A DNA stretch of 64,000 nucleotides, from the NCBI RefSeq assembly GCF_008801835.1, contig NZ_VZOW01000025.1:19976-83975 (forward strand). Direction: 5' to 3'. This DNA is from Cupriavidus pauculus. GTDB lineage: Bacteria > Pseudomonadota > Gammaproteobacteria > Burkholderiales > Burkholderiaceae. The first letter of the stretch is position 1. Every line of letters starts with the position of its first letter. Both the position numbers and the translations under genes were made by a program. Positions 8,298 to 16,100 of the stretch are shown here, in pieces. A model generated the notes under the pieces. The model searched no databases. It was not told the DNA's origin and was given only the letters and a program-made list of their open reading frames with translations.

Positions 8298-9221
8298 CTA
8301 CTTTACGACGCGTGCCAGCACAAGGGTTTCGCCGGTTTCCTGTACGCGATGTAGTTCGAGCGAGATCTGTCTACCTTCCGCCTCCATCGGGGAAAAAGAC
8401 ACGATCTCCGATATAGGAAGCTCGGCCCCGAGACGCGAGTAGGTGGAGACCTCATGAACGGGCAATGATGTAGCTTCGATGCGGACGGTTCCTATGAATT
8501 CGATCCTGGCTATCTGAATAGGGCCGAGGTTGGTGTCGATGACGTAGCGATCGTCTTCGGGATATTCGGCATTCAATTGCGTTCTTCTTGGCCCGGCGCC
8601 AGGCGCAAGTCCTTCATGCAACGATTCGATAGAGGATGCGACGTGCACGAATGCATTTGCCGGGGTCGTACTTACGCCATGTCGAACCGAGCGCAGGAAG
8701 GCAGTCGCGCCATTTGCTTGGTTCATCGATTCCCCGAGTGCGGCCAATGTTTCCGCGGTTTGGCCAGGCGCAGGATGCAATATCGCGGACTTCAGATCGT
8801 AGGATCTTGTAATCTGAGTAATGGCCTTCATCGACAGCCATGATTCGACATCATCGACTTGCTTGCGTGCCAGGACGCGCAGTTCGATTCCATGACCTTC
8901 AGCGAGTGCCACGGCCGCAGGGGCGAAACCCGTTGTTGAGACCGCCGTCACCTTGCCGAAGTTGAAGCGGGTTCGACGACCAATTAGCTGTTCTATCCAC
9001 GCAGAGGGTGCAGGCCCATGGCTGGGGCGGTCTCGACACTCTAGCAGCCATGTCATTTCGGTACTGCCGAAGCGGCCCGAGACGAAAATGTCGAACTCGG
9101 CGACAGGGCTCCCGTCGCTGTCGAAGATTTTCTTGCTTTGCTCGATTGTAAAACCCTCGCCCATGAAGTATTCCTCGATCGTCTTAACAAGACTTTCCAG
9201 GCGCTTTCCGTCAGATGGCAT
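8298..9221 (-). CDS. Mrr-like PD-(D/E)xK restriction endonuclease-fold protein
   Basis: About 307 residues. I chose the ATG at 9221 because AAAGGG lies seven bases upstream. The N-terminal domain has the restriction-endonuclease core: an opening helix (LESLVKTIEEYFMGEGFTIE), AEFDIFVSG with Asp44, TWLLECRD with Glu61 and Arg63 in place of the usual E-x-K, then a helix with IEQLIGRR and the segment AVSTTGFAPAAVALAEGHGI, which matches the Mrr/type IV layout. The C-terminal half is beta-rich and not recognised; it may bind modified or foreign DNA or sense something else. It is the first gene of a minus-strand trio with the HEPN-motif gene 131 bases downstream. Lys-to-Arg in the core motif may weaken catalysis. 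Confidence 0.65.
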   Translation of the reverse strand: MPSDGKRLESLVKTIEEYFMGEGFTIEQSKKIFDSDGSPVAEFDIFVSGRFGSTEMTWLLECRDRPSHGPAPSAWIEQLIGRRTRFNFGKVTAVSTTGFAPAAVALAEGHGIELRVLARKQVDDVESWLSMKAITQITRSYDLKSAILHPAPGQTAETLAALGESMNQANGATAFLRSVRHGVSTTPANAFVHVASSIESLHEGLAPGAGPRRTQLNAEYPEDDRYVIDTNLGPIQIARIEFIGTVRIEATSLPVHEVSTYSRLGAELPISEIVSFSPMEAEGRQISLELHRVQETGETLVLARVVK

Positions 9222-9350
9222 GATCGGCCCTTTGAGGATGTCGTTGGTACCTGCACGATTAACGGACGTCATTAAGCTACTGGTTCGTTTCCCCTGCGTC
9301 TGGGTCAATATATCGGTGCGTAACGGCGTGCAACTGCATAAGGATAACAA

Positions 9351-9950
9351 GCTACACGCCCATGGCGTCGTCAGGAATTACGGCGCGCTCCATGCTGCGA
9401 GAGTCATACGCAGGCGCATCTTCGCAACAAAGTAGGAGGGTATGGTCCGCAGCGGTCGCGGCAGCGGCAGCCAAGCTTAGGTTTAGCCCCGTAGTGACGG
9501 GGCTGACTCATAGAACGTGCGCGGTGACGTCCATATGGGAGCCGTGGTCGCATGGCCCGTCAGTCGAGTCGGTGCAGGCGATGAGGGCGTTGCGTTGGCA
9601 CGTGGTGAAGAGTCGAGATCACCGCGCCACGCGCGGCGGCAGACCACTGGGTAGCGCCTATTTATGTTAGTCCCCGGCTCACTTGCGGCGAGTAGAGCGC
9701 CGGAGGTCTGGCACAAAAGGCTGGTGGTCATCTCGGATATTTTCCTCAGACTTTGTTGTCGGCTAGCTGAGTATCGCATTCCAGTACCATTAGTGTGTGC
9801 ATGGATTCGACCCGGCGATAACCCGTTGTATGGAATGAACTTTTTCCCTTCTCCATTTTTCTTGTGTGGGTTTCTCAGTCTTTATTGTTTGGGTACATTC
9901 GGACGACGCGGCACGACTGGATGCGGCGGCACTGGATCGGACGTACCATC
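9351..9950. other. Intergenic stretch without recognised gene
   Basis: About 600 bases between the Mrr-like gene and the next plus-strand gene. Frames up to about 100 codons exist on both strands but overlap each other and show no protein-like pattern. It probably holds the promoters for both flanking units and perhaps a junction. I see no RNA gene, terminator or repeat that I can support. Confidence 0.45.
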
Positions 9951-10751
9951 ATGTCCGGCTACATTAAGATCCAGCCAGACACCTACCATCCTGCGATGCT
10001 TGGGCAGCTGCGGCGATTCATGCTGCAGTTGGATTTCGACGAAGAGCAGCGCGCAACCGCCGCCGGCGAAGCGCCAAAGTTCCGGTTGCTGCCACTCGAC
10101 CTGATGATCGCAGTTGACGCCATGCAGTCCCTGAATGGTGTGGCAAGGCCGTTCGCGGCGTGGGCCGACCTGCGGAATATACGGACTCGCGGCGTTCGGT
10201 ACGACATCCCAGATGTGCCGGAGGTCGCGCAGACACCGATTCCTGCGGCGCGTTTTCTGCACGTCGGTGACGACTGGGACGATTCAGCGCCTGATTCGGG
10301 GGGGACTGGCCTGCGTGACCCCATGCGGGAAGCGCTAACAGAAGGAAGCTCTTGTGCTTCGGAAATCGTCACGACGGATGACGGCCGCGCCATTCTGGAC
10401 CTTCCGACAGCGCAGCGGTTTGATGTTGACCCGGAATCCGCAGCTTTCATCGCGGACTTCGAGGTCGATCGTCTGCTGTCGATGCACGACGCTGGTAATG
10501 GGCCCGGATCGATTACTGCGGGATACCGTTGGTATGTGCACTACGGTTGTTTGACGCTGTCGCATTCGCAAATGGCAGAGCACGATGAGATAGCGAGACG
10601 AACGGCTTTCAAGGACCGGCTCGGTCTTACTGATAGCTATGATGTTCGGGACGTACTCGCCAGATCTGTGCCAGTGGAAGATCTATCGCCCCAGGCGCGA
10701 GAAGCTTGGGGCGTCCACGGGATCCACCAGGCCCAGCTCACTCTCTGCTAG
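9951..10751 (+). CDS. Hypothetical soluble protein
   Basis: 267 residues from the ATG at 9951 (MSGYIKIQPDTYHPAMLGQL); an upstream start 87 bases earlier is open but reads like random sequence. The protein is acidic, without signal peptide or membrane helix. Notable stretches are RLLPLDLMIAVDAMQSLNGV and a C-terminal RWYVHYGCLTLSHSQMAEHD. I do not recognise the family. It ends at a strong intrinsic terminator, so it forms its own transcription unit, upstream of a run of small unknown genes in the same direction. Confidence 0.6.
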   Translation: MSGYIKIQPDTYHPAMLGQLRRFMLQLDFDEEQRATAAGEAPKFRLLPLDLMIAVDAMQSLNGVARPFAAWADLRNIRTRGVRYDIPDVPEVAQTPIPAARFLHVGDDWDDSAPDSGGTGLRDPMREALTEGSSCASEIVTTDDGRAILDLPTAQRFDVDPESAAFIADFEVDRLLSMHDAGNGPGSITAGYRWYVHYGCLTLSHSQMAEHDEIARRTAFKDRLGLTDSYDVRDVLARSVPVEDLSPQAREAWGVHGIHQAQLTLC

Positions 10752-10761
10752 CCCTTTACAA

Positions 10762-10795
10762 AGCCCCGGCGTCGCGAGACGACCGGGGCTTTCTT
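10762..10795 (+). terminator. Intrinsic terminator after the 9.95-kb gene
   Basis: AGCCCCGG-CGTC-GCGA-GACG-A-CCGGGGCT forms a 12-bp stem with one bulge and a GCGA tetraloop, followed by TTCTT. It starts 10 bases after the stop codon at 10751. Confidence 0.85.
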
Positions 10796-10921
10796 ATTTC
10801 GGATTGTGGGATTCCGAAGCATAAATCTTGAAAGCTCGGATAAAACATACCTCTTTTTACGGAAATCTAGAGGCGAGAATGGGAAATAATACGCGAACCT
10901 TACTTGGAAGGACCGAAAGCT

Positions 10922-11227
10922 ATGCTCGATGCATTGATGTTCGCGGCTGCCGCTCTGGGTGCTGCGCAAACCGGAGGCGCGGTTCTTGCCTTTGTTGTGG
11001 CCGCATATGCGCACATCCCGGTGGTGGGTGGGCTCGTACAGGGGTACGTCGAATATATTGGACCTCTGGGTGCTTCAAGAACAGAAAATGTCCTCGCCGG
11101 CCTAGTCGCTTTCCAACTTATCGTACTTCCCGGTAGTGCCATCTACGGCCTGCGTCTTATTTGCAAGGCTGTGCGCCTTTTGTGGACCGACTTTGCCAGC
11201 CAGAGACGACCTGCGACCCGCAGTTAA
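10922..11227 (+). CDS. Small two-helix membrane protein
   Basis: 101 residues from the ATG at 10922; GGAAGGA lies nine bases upstream, which favours this start over a TTG at 10904. Two hydrophobic segments are clear, near the start (LMFAAAALGAAQTGGAVLAF) and near the end (GLVAFQLIVLPGSAIYGLRL), with a Gly/Pro-rich loop between. Family not recognised. It begins a plus-strand series of small unknown genes that ends at the terminator near 13.34 kb. Confidence 0.55.
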   Translation: MLDALMFAAAALGAAQTGGAVLAFVVAAYAHIPVVGGLVQGYVEYIGPLGASRTENVLAGLVAFQLIVLPGSAIYGLRLICKAVRLLWTDFASQRRPATRS

Positions 11228-11555
11228 GGGGGGAACGGGCCGATCGAGCTAACGGCGGAACAGACTTCAGCGGTTGCGACCGCCCGGCTGGAGTGCTGAC
11301 TTCGTTGCTGCATCCATTCCAGTTACCGCTACATCTGGTCACGACATGGCGGGGTCAGCCGGGGCGCAAGGACGATCCGCTGCATGAGACGATGGGTGAA
11401 ATCACGCACGAGCTACTGGCGCTGATCGGCTTCGTCTCGGAGACAATTCCCGACTCCGCCGACGCGTGGCGAGGGGTATGCGCTGGGAACGGACCCGCGC
11501 GCGCCATCGGGTGGCGGAGATCGGAAAGAATATGGGAATCCTCACTTGGATCTAG
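11228..11555 (+). other. Uncertain short or decayed coding region
   Basis: Two plus-strand frames compete. One (ATG at 11392) gives EITHELLALIGFVSETIPDS and ends in TGA at 11557-11559, overlapping the next ATG. The other, from about 11441 to 11594, gives a hydrophilic, natural-looking end (GGGDRKEYGNPHLDLDDERQ) but has no start codon. A single gene interrupted by a frameshift near 11465 would explain both. I cannot decide, so no product is named. Confidence 0.3.
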
Positions 11556-11843
11556 ATGATGAGCGACAGCACAACTATCGTCCCGACTGCAAATAATTCT
11601 GTGCAACACGCCCGCTACGAAAGTTTTCGCCTCACTGAGCACGAGACTTCCGCAATACTTCGCGTGGGCCATCCAGCTGGAACCCTCTCGGTCAATCAAG
11701 CGGCTGTGGGCGACGCATTGAGGCGCATCCCTACCGCGATCTTCACTGCGACGACGGATATCAGTTCGATACGCGCCGTACGCGGCAAGACAAGCGATGC
11801 GGTTCGTCGGAACGCGAACTCGAAGATCTACCTGAAGCCGTGA
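11556..11843 (+). CDS. Hypothetical protein, 95 residues
   Basis: Starts at ATG 11556 (a second ATG follows directly) and overlaps the end of the previous uncertain frame in an ATGA arrangement. The sequence is even and protein-like: HARYESFRLTEHETSAILRV, then TLSVNQAAVGDALRRIPTAI and a basic end. The start codon context suggests translational coupling. There is no signal peptide or membrane helix. Family unknown. Confidence 0.45.
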   Translation: MMSDSTTIVPTANNSVQHARYESFRLTEHETSAILRVGHPAGTLSVNQAAVGDALRRIPTAIFTATTDISSIRAVRGKTSDAVRRNANSKIYLKP

Positions 11844-11850
11844 CGCGGGA

Positions 11851-12579
11851 TTGGGAACCTGGCCCCCGTCATCCGTTGACGATTTGAGGAACAAAGCACT
11901 CGTGGTTAGATTCCTTCTTCGCCTCGCACGAGGTGACGCATTCTTTTGCGCCGATTCACAACTGTTCTCCCCGGCACGCCGTCGGGCAAAAGATCGTCAA
12001 AGAGCGAAACGGACACTCGCTAAGAATCTCTCGCATCTCGAGCCAGTTCGAGTAGGAAAAGCAGAGTCCGTCGCGGTGTGCCCCGACTGGATCGGAATGC
12101 CTAAGATCGCCACATGCGGTCCATGGAGCGTTTGCCTTTCGAGACACGTCGCGGTTTCGATCGGTAGCGACTTACGCGTGGTCGGCAACCGGGTCCGTGT
12201 AGATGGGACATGGCACTACACACAATGGCGAGTGTCTCGCCAACGGGTGTGGGTCAATGCGGGACTCGCTTTTGCCAAGATGTTGCTCTTGGCCGGTGCA
12301 ATGTGGACGGGGTGGAAGTTCTCTATAGCCCTACTCGGAGTCTTGTTTGCCCCCTTTTTGAGGGAGACTCAAGACTGGCCGTCCGTCCTGGCGTATGGTG
12401 CCGCTGCCCTGTGCCTTATGAGCGCGGAACGAGTCCTTGCTCGCATTCCTAAGGGATTGCCGAGAGTATGGATGACATCCAAATCGGCTCGCGCACCGGC
12501 GATGGAGCATGGCGATGGCGGCCAGAGACAGGCGAAATTCCCTGAGCCAGATGTCTGCTTTCCGACGCGAAATGGCTGA
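11851..12579 (+). CDS. Hypothetical membrane-associated protein
   Basis: An open frame of 242 codons from a TTG at 11851; a GTG near 11901 is an equally possible start. The middle is soluble (KIATCGPWSVCLSRHVAVSI, then RVDGTWHYTQWRVSRQRVWV) and is followed by two hydrophobic segments (AGLAFAKMLLLAGAMWTGWK and VLAYGAAALCLMSAERVLAR). It ends just before the next small membrane-anchored protein. Family not recognised. Confidence 0.45.
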   Translation: MGTWPPSSVDDLRNKALVVRFLLRLARGDAFFCADSQLFSPARRRAKDRQRAKRTLAKNLSHLEPVRVGKAESVAVCPDWIGMPKIATCGPWSVCLSRHVAVSIGSDLRVVGNRVRVDGTWHYTQWRVSRQRVWVNAGLAFAKMLLLAGAMWTGWKFSIALLGVLFAPFLRETQDWPSVLAYGAAALCLMSAERVLARIPKGLPRVWMTSKSARAPAMEHGDGGQRQAKFPEPDVCFPTRNG

Positions 12580-12601
12580 AGCCGCGACAGAGGAAACGCC
12601 T

Positions 12602-12880
12602 ATGGCAACGCCCAAGATCAAGAAGGTGTTCTACCTGCCGCCTGACTATGGCTTCTTTCCGATGCTCGTCGGATTGGGCGTGGTTGCAGTGGTTGTTCTG
12701 TTCTGGCCTCAAGAGCCGCATACGGCGAAATGGTATGCGGAGCATCTCGACGCCGCGCGGGTAGCTCAGACGCAGTGTGCACGCCTAGCGAGTGCTGGCA
12801 CGCAGCTCTCCGAAAGGATGAAAACAGAGTGCGAAAGCGTTGGCAATGCACTGCACGTAATCAATCAACGCGTGCCGTAA
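12602..12880 (+). CDS. Small membrane-anchored protein, loosely EexN-like
   Basis: 92 residues from the ATG at 12602, chosen because GAGG lies eight bases upstream. One N-terminal membrane helix (MLVGLGVVAVVVLFWP) is followed by a periplasmic part with the pattern WYAEHLDAARVAQTQC...ERMKTECESVGNA. Spaced Tyr-His-Ala-Arg and two Cys resemble the small entry-exclusion EexN family, but there is no lipobox, so the similarity is only suggestive. It overlaps the previous frame. It may belong to a mobile-element accessory block. Confidence 0.5.
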   Translation: MATPKIKKVFYLPPDYGFFPMLVGLGVVAVVVLFWPQEPHTAKWYAEHLDAARVAQTQCARLASAGTQLSERMKTECESVGNALHVINQRVP

Positions 12881-12932
12881 CGAGGCTCACAGGTGTTTAG
12901 CTCCACCACTCTTGACACACGGAGAAGGAACA

Positions 12933-13310
12933 ATGTTTTTCTGGAACAGAAGAGTTGTCGCGGAAGTACGCAGAATCCTGGGCTGGTCTGGCGGAGGAGT
13001 GCACAAGCGAATCGACGAGAATCGAGAGCTACTTGAGCTGCTGCGGGATAAGGCCCCTGAGTTTGTCCAAGAGCACCCTTGGATCGTCAACTGGTTACAG
13101 TCTCAAGACGAATTTTTGTCGGAACTTGCTTCGGCTGTGCCAATCATGGAGGGGCGCTTCCTGGCTCAGACTCGCAATCCAGTAGGAGTGTTCCCGCGCC
13201 CCTGGCCAGCTGAGATTTTTGCTGGCCACGCGTACACCGTCGACCCGGCACAGGATGGAATGAGCCGTGTTGGGTTGGCTCCCGCGCAGGAGCCGAGCAC
13301 TCGCCGTTGA
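12933..13310 (+). CDS. Hypothetical protein, 125 residues
   Basis: ATG at 12933 follows GGAGAAGGAAC, the best ribosome-binding site in this region. The protein is helical and soluble: FWNRRVVAEVRRILGWSGGG, then RELLELLRDKAPEFVQEHPW, a Trp/Pro-rich middle and a disordered end. There is no signal peptide. It is the last gene before the terminator shared with HU. Family unknown. Confidence 0.6.
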   Translation: MFFWNRRVVAEVRRILGWSGGGVHKRIDENRELLELLRDKAPEFVQEHPWIVNWLQSQDEFLSELASAVPIMEGRFLAQTRNPVGVFPRPWPAEIFAGHAYTVDPAQDGMSRVGLAPAQEPSTRR

Positions 13311-13330
13311 GTCGGCGGTCAGAGTAAACG

Positions 13331-13360
13331 AAAGGCCCGACTGATGCGAGTCGGGCCTTT
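13331..13360. terminator. Bidirectional intrinsic terminator between unknown gene and HU
   Basis: AAAGGCCCGACT and AGTCGGGCCTTT form a perfect 12-bp stem around GATGCG. The A and T runs at the two ends make it usable from both strands, serving the plus-strand unit ending at 13310 and the minus-strand HU gene ending at 13384. Confidence 0.85.
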
Positions 13361-13383
13361 GTCGTTTTTGAGGATGCGTCGAA

Positions 13384-13806
13384 TTACAGCGCCGCGTCCT
13401 TCAACTTCTTCAGCGGACGAACCTTCACCTTAACGGAAGCCGGCTTGGCCGCGAACCATTGGTCCTGGCCGGTGAACGGATTTTTGCCGAAACGCTTCTT
13501 GGTCGCCGGCACTTGAATGGCCGACACCTTGAACAGGCCGGGGAATGTGAATTCGCCCGCGCCCTTCTTGTGGATGGCGCTGGTGATCGTGTTCTCGAGG
13601 TGGGCAAGCACGGTCTGCACCGTCTTCTTGTCCAATTCGGTCTGCGTAACCAGGTGCGCAAGGAGGCTGGACTTGTTGAACGTGTCCTTCAGCGGCTTTG
13701 CCACGGGTGCAGCAGCTGCTTTCTTCGCTGCGGGTGCAGCCTTCTTCGCCGGCGCTGCCGGTTTCTTTGCCGCAGTCTTCGGGGCGGCCGTCTTCTTCGT
13801 TGCCAT
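13384..13806 (-). CDS. HU-family histone-like protein with Ala/Lys-rich N-terminal tail
   Basis: 140 residues from the ATG at 13806; AGGAG precedes it. Residues 1-40 are a repetitive Ala/Lys/Pro tail (KKTAAPKTAAKKPAAPAKKA). Residues 45-140 form the HU/IHF fold: LLAHLVTQTELDKKTVQTVL, GAGEFTFPGLFKVSAIQVPA and the arm region RFGKNPFTGQDQWFAAKPAS, ending VKVKVRPLKKLKD. Such two-part HU proteins with eukaryotic H1-like tails are typical of Burkholderiaceae. It would bend and compact DNA. An own promoter is likely. It may serve the host nucleoid or the mobile element nearby. Confidence 0.9.
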   Translation of the reverse strand: MATKKTAAPKTAAKKPAAPAKKAAPAAKKAAAAPVAKPLKDTFNKSSLLAHLVTQTELDKKTVQTVLAHLENTITSAIHKKGAGEFTFPGLFKVSAIQVPATKKRFGKNPFTGQDQWFAAKPASVKVKVRPLKKLKDAAL

Positions 13807-13891
13807 GGAGCTCCTGTTTCGAGAATGCCGGCACCGTGCCGGATCGGCAGAGCTTAGCGAAGATGACAGGCACTTTGCAACGGGGAAATCG

Positions 13892-14983
13892 CTAGTCGGG
13901 CGCCTTTCCCACAGCCTCATAGCGCTTACGTTTGTGCTGATTCTTCGCGACGATGGTATTGAGGATCGCGCAGGATGGGCACCAGTGACCGGCCTTCACT
14001 CCAGAGGGCGTCGCGTCCCAGACGTGGCCACGATGACATTCCCACTTGAGTTTGGCTTTTCCGTGGCGGTAAGTGTCTGACAAGCAAATGCCGCCGCGCT
14101 CCCGCGCCAAGGCGTGCATGGCCTCGATGCCCAGCTTTTGCCCCTCGTTGCGGCAGATCCTGCACCAGCCGCCCTGGAGGACGTTGTTACCGAGCGCTTC
14201 CCATTCGTGGCCAGCCGCGCATCGGAAACGGTAGAAAGCGCTGGTTCCATGGTAAGCGGTACTTAAACACCGGCCTCCGCGCTCGTTGGCCGTGCCCTGT
14301 ATGCGCGCCAGGCCGTCTGCATCGGTCCGTTGTGCTCCTAATCTGGTATCGGTGCACGTCCGGCACCAGTTGCCTTGTTTTAGAACCTTGTAGCCCATCG
14401 CTTCCCAACGGTGGCCAGCCGCGCATTCAAATGGGTAATGGTCGCGGCCAGTCTTCCAGGCGGCCGCGAGGCACTTGCCCCCATGCTCGGCCGCTTTGGC
14501 GTGCAGGTCGGCCAAGCCGTATTTTGAGGCTTGCCGGTGCGGCCGAGGCTCGGTTGGCTTGCCGGCGCAACGGGGACACCAGTAGCCCGCCAACACGCTC
14601 CGCCCTTCTGGATTCCATTCATGCCCATGCTTGCAGCGAATTCTATGGAGCGCCGCGCCACCAAGAAATCCACCGTCGGTCAGGCACTGTCCGCCGCGAT
14701 CCGCCACGAGCTTGTCGAACTTCGCTGCAATGCTCGCGCGGCTGCATTCAGGGCAACCGGGCGCCTTGTACAGGACGCCGTAGGCGCGGCGCTCGAAGCG
14801 ATGCCCATTGGCGCATTCAAGGAGAATCTTGGCGCTAACGCCTTGCCATACCGTCGCGTGGCAGGCGAGGCCTTGTAGCGTGGCGGCGGCCTGTAGGCGG
14901 GCAAGGGCCATCGTCGCGCGGCGCGACGGTGGGGAGTTGGCTTGTTTCACGTTATCTGGAAGGGGATCTTGCGTCCCTGTCAT
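13892..14983 (-). CDS. Protein with five tandem zinc-ribbon units
   Basis: 363 residues. Five units share the pattern C-x3-H ... C-x2-C with an aromatic and Gly between: Cys57/His61/Cys77/Cys80, Cys117/His121/Cys136/Cys139, Cys187/His191/Cys207/Cys210, Cys255/His259/Cys274/Cys277, Cys316/His320/Cys335/Cys338. Each unit ends like GYWCPRC, and between units lies a helix plus 'GG.CL' (for example NERGGRCLSTAYHG). This fits the treble-clef zinc-ribbon families (DUF4379-like) that bind nucleic acid or accompany nucleases. No catalytic domain is visible. It lies 95 bases downstream of a CoiA-like nuclease gene in the same direction, so the two may act together on DNA. Start at ATG 14983 is likely but weakly supported. 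Confidence 0.7.
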   Translation of the reverse strand: MTGTQDPLPDNVKQANSPPSRRATMALARLQAAATLQGLACHATVWQGVSAKILLECANGHRFERRAYGVLYKAPGCPECSRASIAAKFDKLVADRGGQCLTDGGFLGGAALHRIRCKHGHEWNPEGRSVLAGYWCPRCAGKPTEPRPHRQASKYGLADLHAKAAEHGGKCLAAAWKTGRDHYPFECAAGHRWEAMGYKVLKQGNWCRTCTDTRLGAQRTDADGLARIQGTANERGGRCLSTAYHGTSAFYRFRCAAGHEWEALGNNVLQGGWCRICRNEGQKLGIEAMHALARERGGICLSDTYRHGKAKLKWECHRGHVWDATPSGVKAGHWCPSCAILNTIVAKNQHKRKRYEAVGKAPD

Positions 14984-15078
14984 GGTTCCGACTGCGCGAA
15001 GCCTATCATCCCATGTGACATTACTGGGCGCGGATTATCCGCCGGTCCACCACCTTCCACGCCGCGTTGCGCCTCCTT

Positions 15079-15876
15079 TCATAGGCGTTTCCGAGAACGC
15101 CTGCGTAACAAGGGATTCATCGATCTCGGCAGCGCCTGGGGTATGGCCTGACTTCGTGTTTGTGTGCGAACAGGGCTTTCAATGTTTGTGATGCATTTTT
15201 CAAAATTTTCGACCAGAGCGAGAAACCGGGTTGTTACGTCGGTACCACCAGGCCGATGTGCGTCCAGGAACCTTGCACGCGAGAAAGGTGCGACATATAC
15301 GCGTCCATTTGGACTTTTCGGAAAGAGCCACCAGAGCCAAGGACTTCCACCAAGATCAAATAGTACCGGCGCTTTCGTGTCACCCCACTCCCGCAACAGA
15401 GCACTTTGCTCAGGGAACGGAATTCTAGTAATCAGCAAGTCTGCGTCCAGAGGCTTGCCTGCTCTTATTGCTTTAAGAAAGTGTTCGCCGTCCTTCTTTC
15501 GTCTTGTCCCATCGACAACCCAAACGAGCTTTTGATAGAAGGCGTTGCGAGCCTGACGTTCCTCGGGCTTCAGGTACGAATGCTGGAATTCAATTACCCA
15601 TCCATCATCGGTTTTCACATCCGCAATGTGCCGCTCGCCATCTTCTGCTCTGTGGACAACCTCCTGCCAGTTGCTTGGGAACTCGTTCTTCCACGCGCGA
15701 TGCCATTCCGTTTCGTTCTCCCACCATGGGTCGCAGACGCGTTTCGCTTGATGGGCCCAGTGCCATGCCTTTAAGGTTCCGCACTTGGCGATCATCAGGC
15801 TTCCACAGGCTTCGCAGTTGCCTAGAAGGCCGCGCGCCGCTTCGTGGCGCTCACCTTTGACGGTTGCAAATTTCAT
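15079..15876 (-). CDS. CoiA-like nuclease
   Basis: 265 residues from ATG 15876. It has the layout of competence protein CoiA: a Cys pair (Cys21, Cys24) with LKAWHWAHQ forming a zinc site, then ENETEWHRAWKNEFP, then a PD-(D/E)xK-type core with Asp86 in HIADVKTDDGW and Glu96/Gln98 in VIEFQHS, followed by ERQARNAFYQKLVWVVDGTR. CoiA proteins process or protect incoming DNA during transformation, and relatives are spread in accessory islands. No competence genes are nearby. The last 40 residues are basic and may be disordered. Adjacent to the zinc-ribbon repeat gene. Nuclease fold is well supported; biological role is open. Confidence 0.75.
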   Translation of the reverse strand: MKFATVKGERHEAARGLLGNCEACGSLMIAKCGTLKAWHWAHQAKRVCDPWWENETEWHRAWKNEFPSNWQEVVHRAEDGERHIADVKTDDGWVIEFQHSYLKPEERQARNAFYQKLVWVVDGTRRKKDGEHFLKAIRAGKPLDADLLITRIPFPEQSALLREWGDTKAPVLFDLGGSPWLWWLFPKSPNGRVYVAPFSRARFLDAHRPGGTDVTTRFLALVENFEKCITNIESPVRTQTRSQAIPQALPRSMNPLLRRRSRKRL

Positions 15877-16100
15877 GGTCTGCTTGGGCTATTGGGGTGC
15901 GAAGCAATGGCAGATGTTGGGGCGTGCTGCGAACCCGCTACCCACTATAGGAGACGGTGATCCGACTGTGGAGCGCGAAGCGAGTTGACGCCAGGAGGGA
16001 AATGTTAGTGCGGCACAGAGCAACCGATCGGATGCTGCTAATCCGGGATACGGTTAAACGACTGGCCGCAGTCTGTCCTCCCAAGGGGGCAATCTCGGCC

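Noticed and set aside
11355..11894. Minus-strand frame of 179 codons
   Set aside because: Overlaps a better plus-strand gene and has random-looking text rich in Arg, Ser and Cys.
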